A stretch of DNA of 64,000 nt from CALNYS01 sp942490855 (GCA_942490855.1 CALNYS010000004.1:1426001-1490000), one strand, 5' to 3'. Shown: positions 16,335 to 25,295, counted from the stretch's first letter. Notes: generated by a model from the sequence alone, not told the origin. Numbers and translations are program-made.

Positions 16335-18164
16335 TTAGATGCCGCCGTACATCAGCGGCGCGAGCGTCACGGTGACGATGCCCACGAGCACGGTGAGCGG
16401 CAGCCCGAAACGCACGAAATCACCCACGCGATACCCGCCCGGGCCCATGACCATCATGTTCGTTTGGTAGCCCATCGGCGTCGCGAACCCGGCAGACGCC
16501 GCGACCGCGACGCACACCGCGAAGGGGAGCAGGGGCAGATTGTTGTCGCGTGCGGCTTCGAGCGCAACAGGAAACATAAGAATTGCCGCAGCATTGTTCG
16601 TGATAATCGACGTGAAGAACGCGGTCAGCACGTACACCACCGCGAGGAGGCCCCACACGCCGAAGGAGGAGCCCCAGTCGACCAGCGAACCGGCGAGGGC
16701 CGAGGCCAGCCCGGTGTGCTCCATCGCCGTCGCGAAGCCGAACGCCGACCCGACGACCGTCAGCACCTGCCAGTCCACGCTGCGCCGCGCGTCGGGCCCG
16801 GTGCAGCAGCGCATCAGGACCATCCCCAGCGCCGCGGCGAGGGCGTACGCCATCGCCCGGTCCGGGTCGAAGGTGATCAGCCCGACCATCCCCGCGAGGA
16901 TCGCCAGCGCGATCGGCGCCCGCGCGTGGCGCGGCGCCGCCGCCCCGGGCAGCTCGTTGACGAGGTAGAAGTCCTGCGAGTCGCGGTAGCGCTCCGCGAA
17001 ATCGCCCGAGGTCTCGAGCAGCAGCGTGTCGCCCGCGCGCAGGCGCACGTCGCCCAGGCGCCCGTCGATGCGTTCGCCCTGACGGTGCGCCGCGATCACC
17101 ACCGCGCCGTAGCGCGTGCGCAGCGACGCCTGGCGGATGGACATCCCCAGCAGCGGCGAGCCCTGCGAGACCACCGCTTCGATCAGGCGCGACGCGTGGC
17201 GCGGGCCCAGCAGGTCGGTGCGCTCGTCGCCCGGGATCGGCGAGAGACCCTTGATTTTCTGGAGATCCCGCACCGACCCCAGCACGCCGACGAACACGAG
17301 ACGGTCGCCCGCGCGCAGCAGCTGAGAGGGGGCGACGGCGTGGATCGTCTCCTCGTCGCGCTCGATCCGCGCGAGGAAGAGCCCGGGGAGGTGGCGCAGC
17401 CCGGCCTGCTCGACCGACTGCCCGATGACGCCCGCCTCCGTGTCCACGCGCATCGCTGTCGTGTACTGACGCGGGTTCGAGAGATCGAACGTCCGCTCGT
17501 CGCGGTTGGGAAGCAGGAAGCGTCCCGCGATCGCGATGTACCCGATCCCCACGATCGCCGCGGGCACGCCCACCCACGCGATGGTGAACATCCCCATCGC
17601 CTCGACGCCCTCTTCGTTCGCGTGCTCGAGCACCAGCCCGTGCACGAGCAGGTTCGTGCTCGTGCCCAGCAGCGTGCACATCCCGCCGAGGATCGCAGCG
17701 AAGCTCAGCGGCATGAAGAGGCGCGACACCGAGAGGTTGTGACGCTTCGCCCAGTCCGACAGCACCGGGAGGAACATCGCGACGATCGGCGTGTTGTTGA
17801 CCAGGGCGCTGGCGATCGCCACGGGGACCGAGAGGCGGAGCTGGGCCACCCACAGCGTGCGGGGCTTGCCCAGGAGCGTCGCGGTCATTTTGGTCATCGC
17901 GCCCGTCTCGCGCAGGCCCGCCGCGACGACGTACAGCACGGCGATGGTCACGACGGCCGGCTGGGCGAACCCGGTCACGGCTTCGCCCGGGGTCAGCACC
18001 CCGGTCAGCAGGAGGACGCCCAGGCCCCCCAGGAGCACGAGGTCGGCCCCGAAACGCCCGCTGATCAGCCCGACGACCATCACCACCAGCACGCCCGCGA
18101 GCAGCCAGGCGTCCCACGACAGCCCGGCGCTCTGGGCCAGCAGCAAAGGAACAGCGTCGGGCAT
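16335..18164 (-). CDS. SLC13-family permease with two RCK/TrkA-C domains (likely sulfate)
   Basis: This is a polytopic anion permease of about 609 residues. Two membrane halves (starting LLAGVLVVMVVGLISGRFGADL and, after the insert, PIALAILAGMVGLITF) carry the repeated helical-hairpin motifs VNNTPIVAMFLPVL and ITNNAAAILMFPVALEAA. Between them lie two TrkA-C-like cytosolic domains (about residues 215-390), as in SAC1/SLT-type sulfate transporters. It is the last gene of a unit with adenylylsulfate kinase and the PAP phosphatase, so sulfate is the likely substrate. ATG 18164 (MPDAV) is preferred; a GTG at 18206, nine bases after the previous stop, is possible. Confidence 0.85.
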   Translation of the reverse strand: MPDAVPLLLAQSAGLSWDAWLLAGVLVVMVVGLISGRFGADLVLLGGLGVLLLTGVLTPGEAVTGFAQPAVVTIAVLYVVAAGLRETGAMTKMTATLLGKPRTLWVAQLRLSVPVAIASALVNNTPIVAMFLPVLSDWAKRHNLSVSRLFMPLSFAAILGGMCTLLGTSTNLLVHGLVLEHANEEGVEAMGMFTIAWVGVPAAIVGIGYIAIAGRFLLPNRDERTFDLSNPRQYTTAMRVDTEAGVIGQSVEQAGLRHLPGLFLARIERDEETIHAVAPSQLLRAGDRLVFVGVLGSVRDLQKIKGLSPIPGDERTDLLGPRHASRLIEAVVSQGSPLLGMSIRQASLRTRYGAVVIAAHRQGERIDGRLGDVRLRAGDTLLLETSGDFAERYRDSQDFYLVNELPGAAAPRHARAPIALAILAGMVGLITFDPDRAMAYALAAALGMVLMRCCTGPDARRSVDWQVLTVVGSAFGFATAMEHTGLASALAGSLVDWGSSFGVWGLLAVVYVLTAFFTSIITNNAAAILMFPVALEAARDNNLPLLPFAVCVAVAASAGFATPMGYQTNMMVMGPGGYRVGDFVRFGLPLTVLVGIVTVTLAPLMYGGI

Positions 18165-18215
18165 GAGGTCGGCGTCTCCCGGGGTAGAGGGAAGGCGCCC
18201 GCTCACGCGCGGGCG

Positions 18216-19232
18216 CTACTCCTTACCCATATCGGCAAACCCCAGTTCGGCGATCGCATGAATGATCTTGCTGTGAATATCAGGCGTGCCGCAGATCACC
18301 CCGCGATTGGTCGCCAGGGTGGGCCCGTGGCTGAAATCCAGAGGCGCCCCGGTGATATCAGTGACCACGGCCCCGGCCTCGGTGGCGCACAAGGCGCCGG
18401 CCGCGTGGTCCCAGATCTTCTCCCGGTACCCGGCCCGCGTGGGCATCCGCAGGTAGGCGTCCGCCTGCCCGCGGGCCACCACGGCGTACTTCGCCTGGCT
18501 GTCTAGACGCAGGGACTTGCTCTCGCGCCCGAGCGTCTCAACGATCTTCATCGTGTGGTCGTGCTTGGAGTGCGCGCTCTCGACGGACTCGCAGATACGG
18601 ACCTTGTCGTCGGGGGCGTGGTTGAGCGCCGGGACCTTCATCAGCTTGGCGTCCGGCTGATCGGACGGGGCCTCCCAGAGCCCGTTGCCCCGCACCGCGA
18701 CGTAGAGCGCCCCGTGCGCGTCGGGCTCGTCGAACGAGTGCCCGAAGTCCATGGGGAGGTTCGGGCAGCCCAGCACGCCGATCGTGGGCATGTGGTCTTC
18801 GATCCACCCGAGGCTGACCGCGTACTGCCCGCCTCGCAGGAACCCCTTGGTCCCGTCGATGGGGTCGAGCGTCCAGAACGACGAGCCGCCGCCCTCGTCG
18901 CCGCCGCCGTCGATCGCGTCGAGCACCGCGTCCTCGCTCGCGTCGCCCCACACCATGCGCACGGCGTTGAGCACGCTCGCGCGCAGCGCGGGGTCGCCCG
19001 AGCGCAGCTCGTCGGCGTCCTCTTCGCCCACCACGCGCACGTCGCCCAGCGCCTCGCGCAGGCGATGGATCACCACCGCCTGGCTCGCGAAGTCCGCGAC
19101 CGTCACCGGGCTGCGGTCGTCCTTGAGGACCTTCTTCACGTTCTCCACGTCGTGCTGCACCGCTCGGCACACCACGCACGCGTCAGCGACCGCGCGCCGC
19201 GCGGCCTTGAGGAGGGCGCTTTCGTCGGTCAC
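18216..19232 (-). CDS. 3'(2'),5'-bisphosphate nucleotidase-like, Hal2/CysQ family
   Basis: This 338-residue inositol-monophosphatase-fold enzyme has VVGEED near residue 68 and TLDPIDGTKGF at 121-131 as the metal-binding motifs (Glu70, Asp123, Asp126). IWDHAAGALCATEAGAVVTD near 283 is the third conserved block. DRSPVTVADFASQ and the GGQYAVSLG segment match the Hal2 branch, which hydrolyses 3'-phosphoadenosine 5'-phosphate (PAP), the inhibitory by-product of sulfotransferases. Its GTG start overlaps the cysC stop (GTGA). Direct coupling of kinase and phosphatase makes sense beside four sulfotransferases. Confidence 0.9.
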   Translation of the reverse strand: MTDESALLKAARRAVADACVVCRAVQHDVENVKKVLKDDRSPVTVADFASQAVVIHRLREALGDVRVVGEEDADELRSGDPALRASVLNAVRMVWGDASEDAVLDAIDGGGDEGGGSSFWTLDPIDGTKGFLRGGQYAVSLGWIEDHMPTIGVLGCPNLPMDFGHSFDEPDAHGALYVAVRGNGLWEAPSDQPDAKLMKVPALNHAPDDKVRICESVESAHSKHDHTMKIVETLGRESKSLRLDSQAKYAVVARGQADAYLRMPTRAGYREKIWDHAAGALCATEAGAVVTDITGAPLDFSHGPTLATNRGVICGTPDIHSKIIHAIAELGFADMGKE

Positions 19233-19855
19233 GCCTGCACCGACTTCAAGACGCCCGTTTCACCGAGGAAACGGACCACCTCGGCCACGCAGTCGTCGAT
19301 GCTCTTGCCCTCGGTCTTGAGGACCAGCTCGGCGTTCTCGGGCGCCTCGTACGGATCGTCGATGCCCGTGAAGCCCTTGATCTCGCCCGCGCGGGCCTTC
19401 TTGTACAGGCCCTTCGGGTCGCGCTGCTCGCACACCTCGATGGGCGTGTCCACGAAGACCTCGAAGAACTTGAGCCCGGCGTCGTCGTGCAGCTTGCGCG
19501 CCTGGTCGCGGTCGGCGCGGTACGGGCTGATGAAGCTCGTCAGCGCGATCGAGCCGCCGTCGGCGAACAGCTTCGCGACCTCGCCGATGCGACGGATGTT
19601 CTCGGTGCGGTCCTCGGCGGAGAAGCCGAGGTTGTTGTTCAGGCCGTGGCGGACGTTGTCGCCGTCGAGGCGGTACGAGTTCACGCCCTGCGTGACCAGC
19701 ACCTGCTCGAGGGCCGACGCCACCGTGCTCTTGCCCGACGCCGACAGGCCCGTGAACCACAGCGTGGCCCCCGTGCACTTGAGCGCCTCCCAGCGCTCCT
19801 CACGCTTCAGGTTGCCCTCGTGCCAGACGATGTTCGTGGCTTTTACAGCGCTCAT
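19229..19855 (-). CDS. cysC: Adenylylsulfate (APS) kinase
   Basis: This 208-residue protein is the usual length for CysC. The P-loop GLSASGKST is at residues 36-44, followed by YRLDGDNVRHGLNNNLGFS (APS-binding), RTENIRRIGEVAKLFADGG, FISPYRADRD and VFVDTPIEVCEQRDPKGLYK, all standard CysC motifs. It phosphorylates APS with ATP to give PAPS, the donor for the sulfotransferases upstream. No ATP sulfurylase is present in the window, so APS must be made elsewhere. It is the first gene of a three-gene minus-strand unit. Confidence 0.96.
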   Translation of the reverse strand: MSAVKATNIVWHEGNLKREERWEALKCTGATLWFTGLSASGKSTVASALEQVLVTQGVNSYRLDGDNVRHGLNNNLGFSAEDRTENIRRIGEVAKLFADGGSIALTSFISPYRADRDQARKLHDDAGLKFFEVFVDTPIEVCEQRDPKGLYKKARAGEIKGFTGIDDPYEAPENAELVLKTEGKSIDDCVAEVVRFLGETGVLKSVQA

Positions 19856-19935
19856 GGGTCGTTCCTCTCGGGCCTGCGTCAGGCGTGGGTGCGGCGGGAT
19901 CCGGGCGCGAGGCGAACGCGCACACCGGGAGAGGG

Positions 19936-19965
19936 AACGTAGAGGGGGGGGGCCGACCGCGTCAA
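19936..19965 (-). promoter_or_regulatory. Probable sigma-70-type promoter of the cysC unit
   Basis: On the minus strand TTGACG (19960-19965) and TACGTT (19936-19941) are 18 bases apart, about 80 bases upstream of the cysC start. The -35 is good (5/6), the -10 moderate. A second TTGACC lies about 20 bases further upstream. The C-rich spacer is unusual. Confidence 0.4.
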
Positions 19966-20021
19966 GCCAGAAACGCCCGATCGGTCAACATACGCGGGGC
20001 GTGCGGCTCCCCGGAGCCGTC

Positions 20022-20810
20022 TCAGAGCTTGAGGCGACGCTTCATCCGCTTGGCCGCGCCATCGTCGAGCGAGAGCGTCAGCGCCCGCGGGCCGTCGTTA
20101 TCGACGAGCCAGACCAGCCCGTCGATCTCGCTGACCCCGCTCAGGAAGCTACGCAGGCGGTTGATGGTCTTGGGGTCGGAGGGGGTCCCGATGCCGATCG
20201 CGGCCGTCGCGCGGGACACCAGCTCCAGGCCCAGCTCGTCCCCGGTCGTGACCCATTCCACATCGCGGGAGCTCTCGTGGAAGAGCGCATGCACGCGGGC
20301 CCGCTGCTCGGGGTCCACGCCGCCGCCCAGCTGATCGACGACCAGCCAGCGCTCGCCCGTGGCGGGGGGCAGCGGGGGGGTGGGGCTCTGGCTCGCCGCG
20401 GCGACGACCGGCCCGACCTGCTCGATCACCGCCTCGCGCCAGCGCCCGGCCATCTCGGGCCAGTTCTTGGCCGCCTCGCGGATCATCTCGGGGTCGAAGC
20501 TCAGCTCGAGCGTGCGACCGTCCGCTTCGGTGATCCGCAGGGTGCCCTCGCGGCTGTCGGCGGAGATCGAGAAGTCGTCGTCGATGTGCGTCAGCTCGGC
20601 GTGCGTGCTCGAGTTGCTGGAGTTGTGCGACGCCAGCGGGCCCTTCTCCGACGCCAGCACGCCCACGAGCAGGCCGCCGGCGAGCATCACCGCCGCCAGG
20701 GCGCCGACCGTCGCCAGGGCGCGACCGAAGACGTTGGTCTTGGCGGGGGGGTACACCGACGCGCGCCGGCCGCGCATGCGCTTGGCCGCGGCCGAGCGCC
20801 GAGCGTTCAC
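20022..20810 (-). CDS. C-terminal membrane-anchored domain, probably the detached end of the kinase
   Basis: This 262-residue frame starts at a GTG. The product has a basic N-terminus, one transmembrane segment (ALATVGALAAVMLAGGLLVGVLA, about residues 31-53) and a mixed domain with no recognised family (EGTLRITEADGRTLELSF, RWLVVDQLGGGVDPEQRARV). The frame stays open upstream of the GTG and encodes a sensible Ala/Pro and Arg-rich sequence (VAAAPARTPLPLERRD). This suggests it is really the continuation of the kinase gene, displaced by one base near 20900-20940. Read alone it would be a hypothetical single-pass protein. A hairpin (20004-20019) lies directly after the stop without a T-run. Confidence 0.55.
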   Translation of the reverse strand: MNARRSAAAKRMRGRRASVYPPAKTNVFGRALATVGALAAVMLAGGLLVGVLASEKGPLASHNSSNSSTHAELTHIDDDFSISADSREGTLRITEADGRTLELSFDPEMIREAAKNWPEMAGRWREAVIEQVGPVVAAASQSPTPPLPPATGERWLVVDQLGGGVDPEQRARVHALFHESSRDVEWVTTGDELGLELVSRATAAIGIGTPSDPKTINRLRSFLSGVSEIDGLVWLVDNDGPRALTLSLDDGAAKRMKRRLKL

Positions 20811-20847
20811 GCGCTCACGGGCGCGGCGCAGCTGTTCCGGGGCCGAG

Positions 20848-22449
20848 TCACGGCGCTCGAGGGGGAGGGGCGTGCGGGCCGGGGCCGCCGCGACGCCCGC
20901 GGCGATCTCCGCGCCGGCGCGCGCCGCCGGGGACGGGGCGCTCCGACTCGGCCTTGTACCGGCCCGTCCACCAATTCACGAGCTCGAGGCGCGGCTTGGT
21001 GCGCTCGGCGGGGGCTGCTTCTGGCGCAGGCGGGACGGGGGTGTGCGCCGCCGCGACGGCCGCGGCCGCGGGGGCCGGGCTGGGGCTGGGGCTGGGCGCG
21101 TGGAAGGGGGCGGGGGGGGTGAAGTCCGCCATGACGTCCACGGGGGTCTCGGGCGTGTAGTCGGCGCCGCCGCGCATGCTCGGGAGGTCCGCCGGCTTGA
21201 AGTCTGTAAGCGAGGGGGCGCTCAGAACGGCGCGCACGTCGTCGAGCATCTCGCCGGCCGTCGCGTACCGCTTGTCGTACTCGGCCATCGCGCGCCGGAT
21301 GACCCAGCGCAGCGCCTCCGGGCAGCGCTTGCGCACCTGCGAGAGGCCGCCATGGGCGGGGAACGAGTTCTCGACGATCGAGTAGAGGACGGCGCCGGCG
21401 GCGTACACGTCGAACTTCTCGCCCGAGACCTGGTGCACCTTCACGCCGCGCAGGGCCATGCGCACGAGCTCGGGGTCGCGGAAGTACTCGGTGCCGTGCG
21501 TGGTGAGCGTCATCGCGGAGCGCAGCGGGGTCACGAGGCCGAGATCGACCAGGTGCGCGCGCCCGTCGTGGACGATGATGTTGTCGGGCTTGACGTCCTT
21601 GTGCCACAGCCCGCCGCGGTGGTACCGCGCCAGGGTGTCGAGGAGGTCCGCGCCGTACCCGACGCCCTCGCGCAGGCGCTTCTCGTCGAGACCGCCGGCG
21701 TCCGACTGCTCGTGCAGGCGGCGGATCGCGGTGGAGAGGTCGTCGCCGGGGACGTACGGCATGACGTAGAAGAAGCGCTGCTCGTTGAGGTCGTGCTCGA
21801 GGACGAGGCCGATGTTCTTGGCGGCTTCGAGCGCGCGGCTCTCACGCACGATCTGCGGGAGGCTGGACCCGTCGTGCAGCGAGAAGTGCTTGATGATGAC
21901 CTGGTCGACGCCGTGGCGTCCCATCGCCTCGTAGGCGGCGCGCTTGTTCGGGTCCGGATCCGCGATGTAGAGCTTCGCGCCCGAGCCGCCGGGGGGGAGC
22001 GAGCCGACGACGGTGTAGCCGTCGAACCCGCCGGCGCGCTTGCCGGGCTTGTCCGCGCCGGGGGCGCGGGCGACGACGTCGGGCACGCGCTTCTCGATGC
22101 CTTCGGTGAGCGCGCCCAGGCCCAGGAACCAGGCGGGGCGCCCGACGGCGATGCGGTAGACGCACGCGCCGGCGGCGGCGATCTCGTCGCGGACCGCGCC
22201 GAAGTAATGCTTCGAGGCGCTCCAGCGTCCGATCACGATGCTGCCGAGGGCCATTGGGACGAACACGATCGAGGTGAGGACCGCGCCGACGATTCGGATC
22301 ACGTCGCCGATCTCGCCCCCGATGAACGTGAACACGCGACCGAGCAGCTTGCTGAGGATCGCGATCAGCGGCACGAGCACGTAGATCAGGAACAGGATGA
22401 ATGCGGTGAGCCCGAACAGCGCGACGAGCATGGCGAAGATGACTGACAT
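20848..22449 (-). CDS. Membrane-associated Ser/Thr protein kinase, 3' end likely frameshifted
   Basis: ATG 22449 is preferred (GGAG ten bases upstream), giving 533 residues. Two or three hydrophobic N-terminal segments (about 2-80) precede a protein-kinase domain at about 143-390: VIIKHF (ATP lysine), YVMPYVPGDDL (hinge), WHKDVKPDNIIV (catalytic loop, HRD as HKD) and LVDLGLV (DFG as DLG). A Pro/Ala/Ser linker follows. The last 25 residues (RRRGDRRGRRGG) are low-complexity and look like the wrong frame, because the +1 frame leads smoothly into the transmembrane domain at 20022-20810. It is paired with an ECF sigma factor, a pairing known in planctomycetes. Confidence 0.85.
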   Translation of the reverse strand: MSVIFAMLVALFGLTAFILFLIYVLVPLIAILSKLLGRVFTFIGGEIGDVIRIVGAVLTSIVFVPMALGSIVIGRWSASKHYFGAVRDEIAAAGACVYRIAVGRPAWFLGLGALTEGIEKRVPDVVARAPGADKPGKRAGGFDGYTVVGSLPPGGSGAKLYIADPDPNKRAAYEAMGRHGVDQVIIKHFSLHDGSSLPQIVRESRALEAAKNIGLVLEHDLNEQRFFYVMPYVPGDDLSTAIRRLHEQSDAGGLDEKRLREGVGYGADLLDTLARYHRGGLWHKDVKPDNIIVHDGRAHLVDLGLVTPLRSAMTLTTHGTEYFRDPELVRMALRGVKVHQVSGEKFDVYAAGAVLYSIVENSFPAHGGLSQVRKRCPEALRWVIRRAMAEYDKRYATAGEMLDDVRAVLSAPSLTDFKPADLPSMRGGADYTPETPVDVMADFTPPAPFHAPSPSPSPAPAAAAVAAAHTPVPPAPEAAPAERTKPRLELVNWWTGRYKAESERPVPGGARRRGDRRGRRGGPGPHAPPPRAP

Positions 22450-22494
22450 TGCACTCGCTCCAGCGCCCAATCCCGAGGGAGGTCGCTCGCCGAC

Positions 22495-23247
22495 TTACCC
22501 GAACGCTCTCGCCTCGTCCTGACGGCGGAGCTCCACCTGCTGGTGGTAAATCTCGGCGATCGCCTCATCGAAGAGGGCGTCGTCCGCTTTGGTGGGATTC
22601 AGCGTCAGCCCGTTTCGTTCGGCCTCATCCAGCTCCTCCTGGGTGAAACTGTAGGTGCTGATCACTTCCGAGAGCCGGCTCCGCAGGGTGACGCGGATTT
22701 TGGTCATCCGCCGGCTCACCGTGGGCTCGCTCGTCCCGAGCTGCTTGGCGACGTCCTTGCCCTGCATCCCGTCGAGCACGCGCATCCGGTAGATGGAGAA
22801 ATCCATGAAATCGGCCTCGCGCTCGACCATGCGGATCGCGGCTTCCACCTTGGCGCGGAAGACGGCGCTCTCGTACTCGGCGTCGGGCTTGGCGCCGATC
22901 GCCTGGCTCATCCACGCCTCGTCGAGGGCCGCGGGGCGCTTCCCGCCGCCGCGTTTGAGGGCCATCCGACGGTCGATCTCGTCGCCCAGCGTGTGCTTGG
23001 CGATCGCCAGCAGCCAGGTGCTAAAGCGGGCGCCGCGGGTGGGGTCGTAGTCGTCGATGCAGTCCGAGAGGGCCGCGAGCGTCTCCTGCGAGAGGTCGCG
23101 GACAGTCTCGGATCCGATCCGCCCGCGTCCCCACTTGGCCAGCTGGGCGCGGAGCACCGGCCCGAACGTTTCCCACAGCTCGTACCACGCGGCTTGGTCG
23201 CGGGCGCGCAGGCGTGAGATGAAACCGGTCGTGAGATTGTTCAGCAT
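22495..23247 (-). CDS. ECF-type RNA polymerase sigma factor, kinase-associated
   Basis: This 250-residue protein contains region 2 (about 25-100: DLSQETLAALSDCIDDYDP, ARFSTWLLAIAKHTLGDEI) and region 4 (about 160-205: GMQGKDVAKQLGTSEPTVSRR helix-turn-helix). The C-terminal 45 residues are extra and acidic. It would direct RNA polymerase to a small regulon. The Ser/Thr kinase gene follows about 45 bases downstream on the same strand, so phosphorylation of the sigma factor or a partner is the likely switch. No anti-sigma gene is seen. Confidence 0.88.
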   Translation of the reverse strand: MLNNLTTGFISRLRARDQAAWYELWETFGPVLRAQLAKWGRGRIGSETVRDLSQETLAALSDCIDDYDPTRGARFSTWLLAIAKHTLGDEIDRRMALKRGGGKRPAALDEAWMSQAIGAKPDAEYESAVFRAKVEAAIRMVEREADFMDFSIYRMRVLDGMQGKDVAKQLGTSEPTVSRRMTKIRVTLRSRLSEVISTYSFTQEELDEAERNGLTLNPTKADDALFDEAIAEIYHQQVELRRQDEARAFG

Positions 23248-23493
23248 GATCCAGAGCCCCCATCAGGAGCGGGAACCGCCCCCCGGACCGGTTTCTTGGG
23301 CAACCGGCGTCCCACCTTCCGAGGCGGATCGCAGCCCGCGACGAGAGGGCTCGGCAGAAAGAAGGATACCGCGCCCGTTCGCCTATGAAATCCTGAATCC
23401 CTCGCTCGGAACAAGACCGGTGACCAACACGAGCCCACGCCCGGGGCGTTCCCGGAGGGCTCCTAGGTTCAAGGAAGCAGAAGGATGTGCATT

Positions 23494-24441
23494 ATGGGCG
23501 GCATCACGAAGAGCGTCATTCGATTCGGTGTGATCGCCGGCCTGGCGGCGGGCGGCGCCGCGCTGATCGCGGGACCTGACCGCGTCGCCGCGCTCGCCAC
23601 ACAGGCGCGGTCCACCATCAACACTCAGATCGACCATCACATCGGCGACCCCGCCGCGATGCGTCACCAGCTCCGCGACCTCGAGGCTCAGTACCCCGAG
23701 CGCATCGCCGAGGTCCGCGCCCAGCTGGGCGAGATCTCCGAGCAGATGAAGACCCTCTCCCGCGACCAGGCGGTGAGCGAGCGCGTCGTCGAGCTGGCGT
23801 ACAACGACAAGGCCCAGCTGACCGACCTCATCGCCCGCGCCGAGAACGCTGTTCTCGAGCACGGCTCGGCGAGGCTCGTGAAGATCTCCTTCGACGATCG
23901 CACGTTCGATCTCGACGAGGCCTACTCCCGCGCCAACACCATCAACGAGACCATCGCGCTCTACGACGGTCGCGGGGCGGACATCGCGGTCGATCTCGAA
24001 TCCCTCGAGCACGACAGCGAGCTGCTCAAGGGCCTGCTGAACAAGCTCGAGACCGAGCAGTCCGAGTTCCAGGCGCAGATCGCGCAGCTGGACGCCAAGA
24101 TCGACGCCATCGCCCGCAAGGAAAAGATGGCCGACCTCATGGAAGAGCGCCAGAAGCGGATCGACCAGCTCGCCCGCTTCGAGGTGGGCAGCCTGGACCA
24201 GCTCCGCGCCAAGCTGGCGCGCCAGCACGCCGAGCTCGACGCCCGCATCGCCAGCGCCTCGACCCGTGATTCGCAGACCAGCTACGAGGACCGCGCCCGC
24301 TACGACGTGGACGCCACCACCTCGCGCACCCTGCGCATCGAAGCCCCGGCCAGCACCCGCCCGACCCGGGTGATCATCGGCGCCGAGGCCGACGCGGACG
24401 CCGACACCGACCAGGTCGAGAAGACCGTCGCGATCCGCTGA
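23494..24441 (+). CDS. Coiled-coil protein with N-terminal hydrophobic segment, unknown
   Basis: ATG 23494 is preferred because AGAAGG sits nine bases upstream; ATG 23485 is also in frame. The product is about 315 residues with an N-terminal hydrophobic segment (VIRFGVIAGLAAGGAALIAG). Most of residues 40-265 is heptad-rich, charged coiled coil (MRHQLRDLEAQYPERIAEV, LEHDSELLKGLLNKLETEQ). The C-terminus ends in an acidic repeat EADADADTD. It recalls PspA/phage-shock or tape-measure-like helical proteins, but no family was recognised. It is divergent from the sigma gene across a 240-base gap where I see no clear promoter. Confidence 0.75.
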   Translation: MGGITKSVIRFGVIAGLAAGGAALIAGPDRVAALATQARSTINTQIDHHIGDPAAMRHQLRDLEAQYPERIAEVRAQLGEISEQMKTLSRDQAVSERVVELAYNDKAQLTDLIARAENAVLEHGSARLVKISFDDRTFDLDEAYSRANTINETIALYDGRGADIAVDLESLEHDSELLKGLLNKLETEQSEFQAQIAQLDAKIDAIARKEKMADLMEERQKRIDQLARFEVGSLDQLRAKLARQHAELDARIASASTRDSQTSYEDRARYDVDATTSRTLRIEAPASTRPTRVIIGAEADADADTDQVEKTVAIR

Positions 24442-24486
24442 TCCAGAACCCACCGTTTCTCTCCTCACAGAGTGACGCACTTTTCG

Positions 24487-24519
24487 CCGCCCCGTGCCGA
24501 CCAGCGCGGGGCGGTTTTT
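24487..24519 (+). terminator. Intrinsic terminator after the coiled-coil gene
   Basis: The stem CCGCCCCG / CGGGGCGG (24487-24494 with 24507-24514) has a 12-base loop and is followed directly by TTTTT (24515-24519), 46 bases after the stop. Confidence 0.85.
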
Positions 24520-24545
24520 CTGCGCCCCGTCTCTAGACTGCAAGC

Positions 24546-25295
24546 GTGCCCCGCCTCACCGACGACGCCGTGGTCCTCCGACGGTTTGACTGGTCCGAGA
24601 CCAGCCAGATCGCCTGGCTCTTCACGCGCGCCCACGGGCTCGTCCGCGGCGTCGCCAAGGGCGCCAAGCGACCCAAGAGCGCCTTCGACGGCGGGCTCGA
24701 GCCCCTGACCCGCGGCGAGGTCGGCGCGATCGTCAAGCCCGACTCGGACCTCGCGACCCTCACCAGCTGGGACCTCCGCGTCGTGTGCTGGGCCGCGCGC
24801 TCCTCGCTCGAGGCCAACCGGGCCGCGCTCTTTGCCGCGGGCCTGCTCGCGTCGATCGTCAGCGATCACGATCCCCACCCGCCCATCTTTGACGCGCTCG
24901 TCGGGCTCCTCGACGCCCTCGACGCCGGCGACGACCCGTGGGGGGGCGCCGCGAGGTTCCAGTGGGTCGCCCTCGTGGACACCGGGCACGCCCCGCAGCT
25001 CGAGCAGGTGGACGCCCTGGCGCGGGACGCGGACGTCATGGGCTTTGACCCCCACGCGGGCGCGTTTACACCCGACCCCGGCGCCCACGCCCACGCGCTG
25101 TGGCGCGTGCGCTCGACGACGGGCGCCGGCGTCGCGGCGCTCGCTGGGGGGGAGATCCCGCCCGCGGGCGAGGCGACGGCGCGGGTGAACCGGTTCCTTT
25201 TGAGTTATTGGACGTGGGTGCTCGGGCGTGAGCCGCGTGTAGCGCGCCTGCTGTCCCCGGACCTGTCCGCCGCGGGCGAACCCCGTCAAGGGTGA
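24546..25295 (+). CDS. recO: DNA repair protein RecO
   Basis: This 249-residue protein starts at GTG 24546. DDAVVLRRFDWSETSQIAWLFTRAHGLVRGVAKGAKRPKS is the N-terminal OB-fold of RecO (residues about 5-45), and EPLTRGEV continues it. The helical C-terminal half contains FLLSYWTWVLGREPRVARLL. RecO works with RecF and RecR in loading RecA at single-strand gaps. The zinc-binding cysteines of many RecO proteins are absent, as in several lineages. It follows the terminator directly, so its promoter must lie inside or just after it. Confidence 0.87.
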   Translation: MPRLTDDAVVLRRFDWSETSQIAWLFTRAHGLVRGVAKGAKRPKSAFDGGLEPLTRGEVGAIVKPDSDLATLTSWDLRVVCWAARSSLEANRAALFAAGLLASIVSDHDPHPPIFDALVGLLDALDAGDDPWGGAARFQWVALVDTGHAPQLEQVDALARDADVMGFDPHAGAFTPDPGAHAHALWRVRSTTGAGVAALAGGEIPPAGEATARVNRFLLSYWTWVLGREPRVARLLSPDLSAAGEPRQG

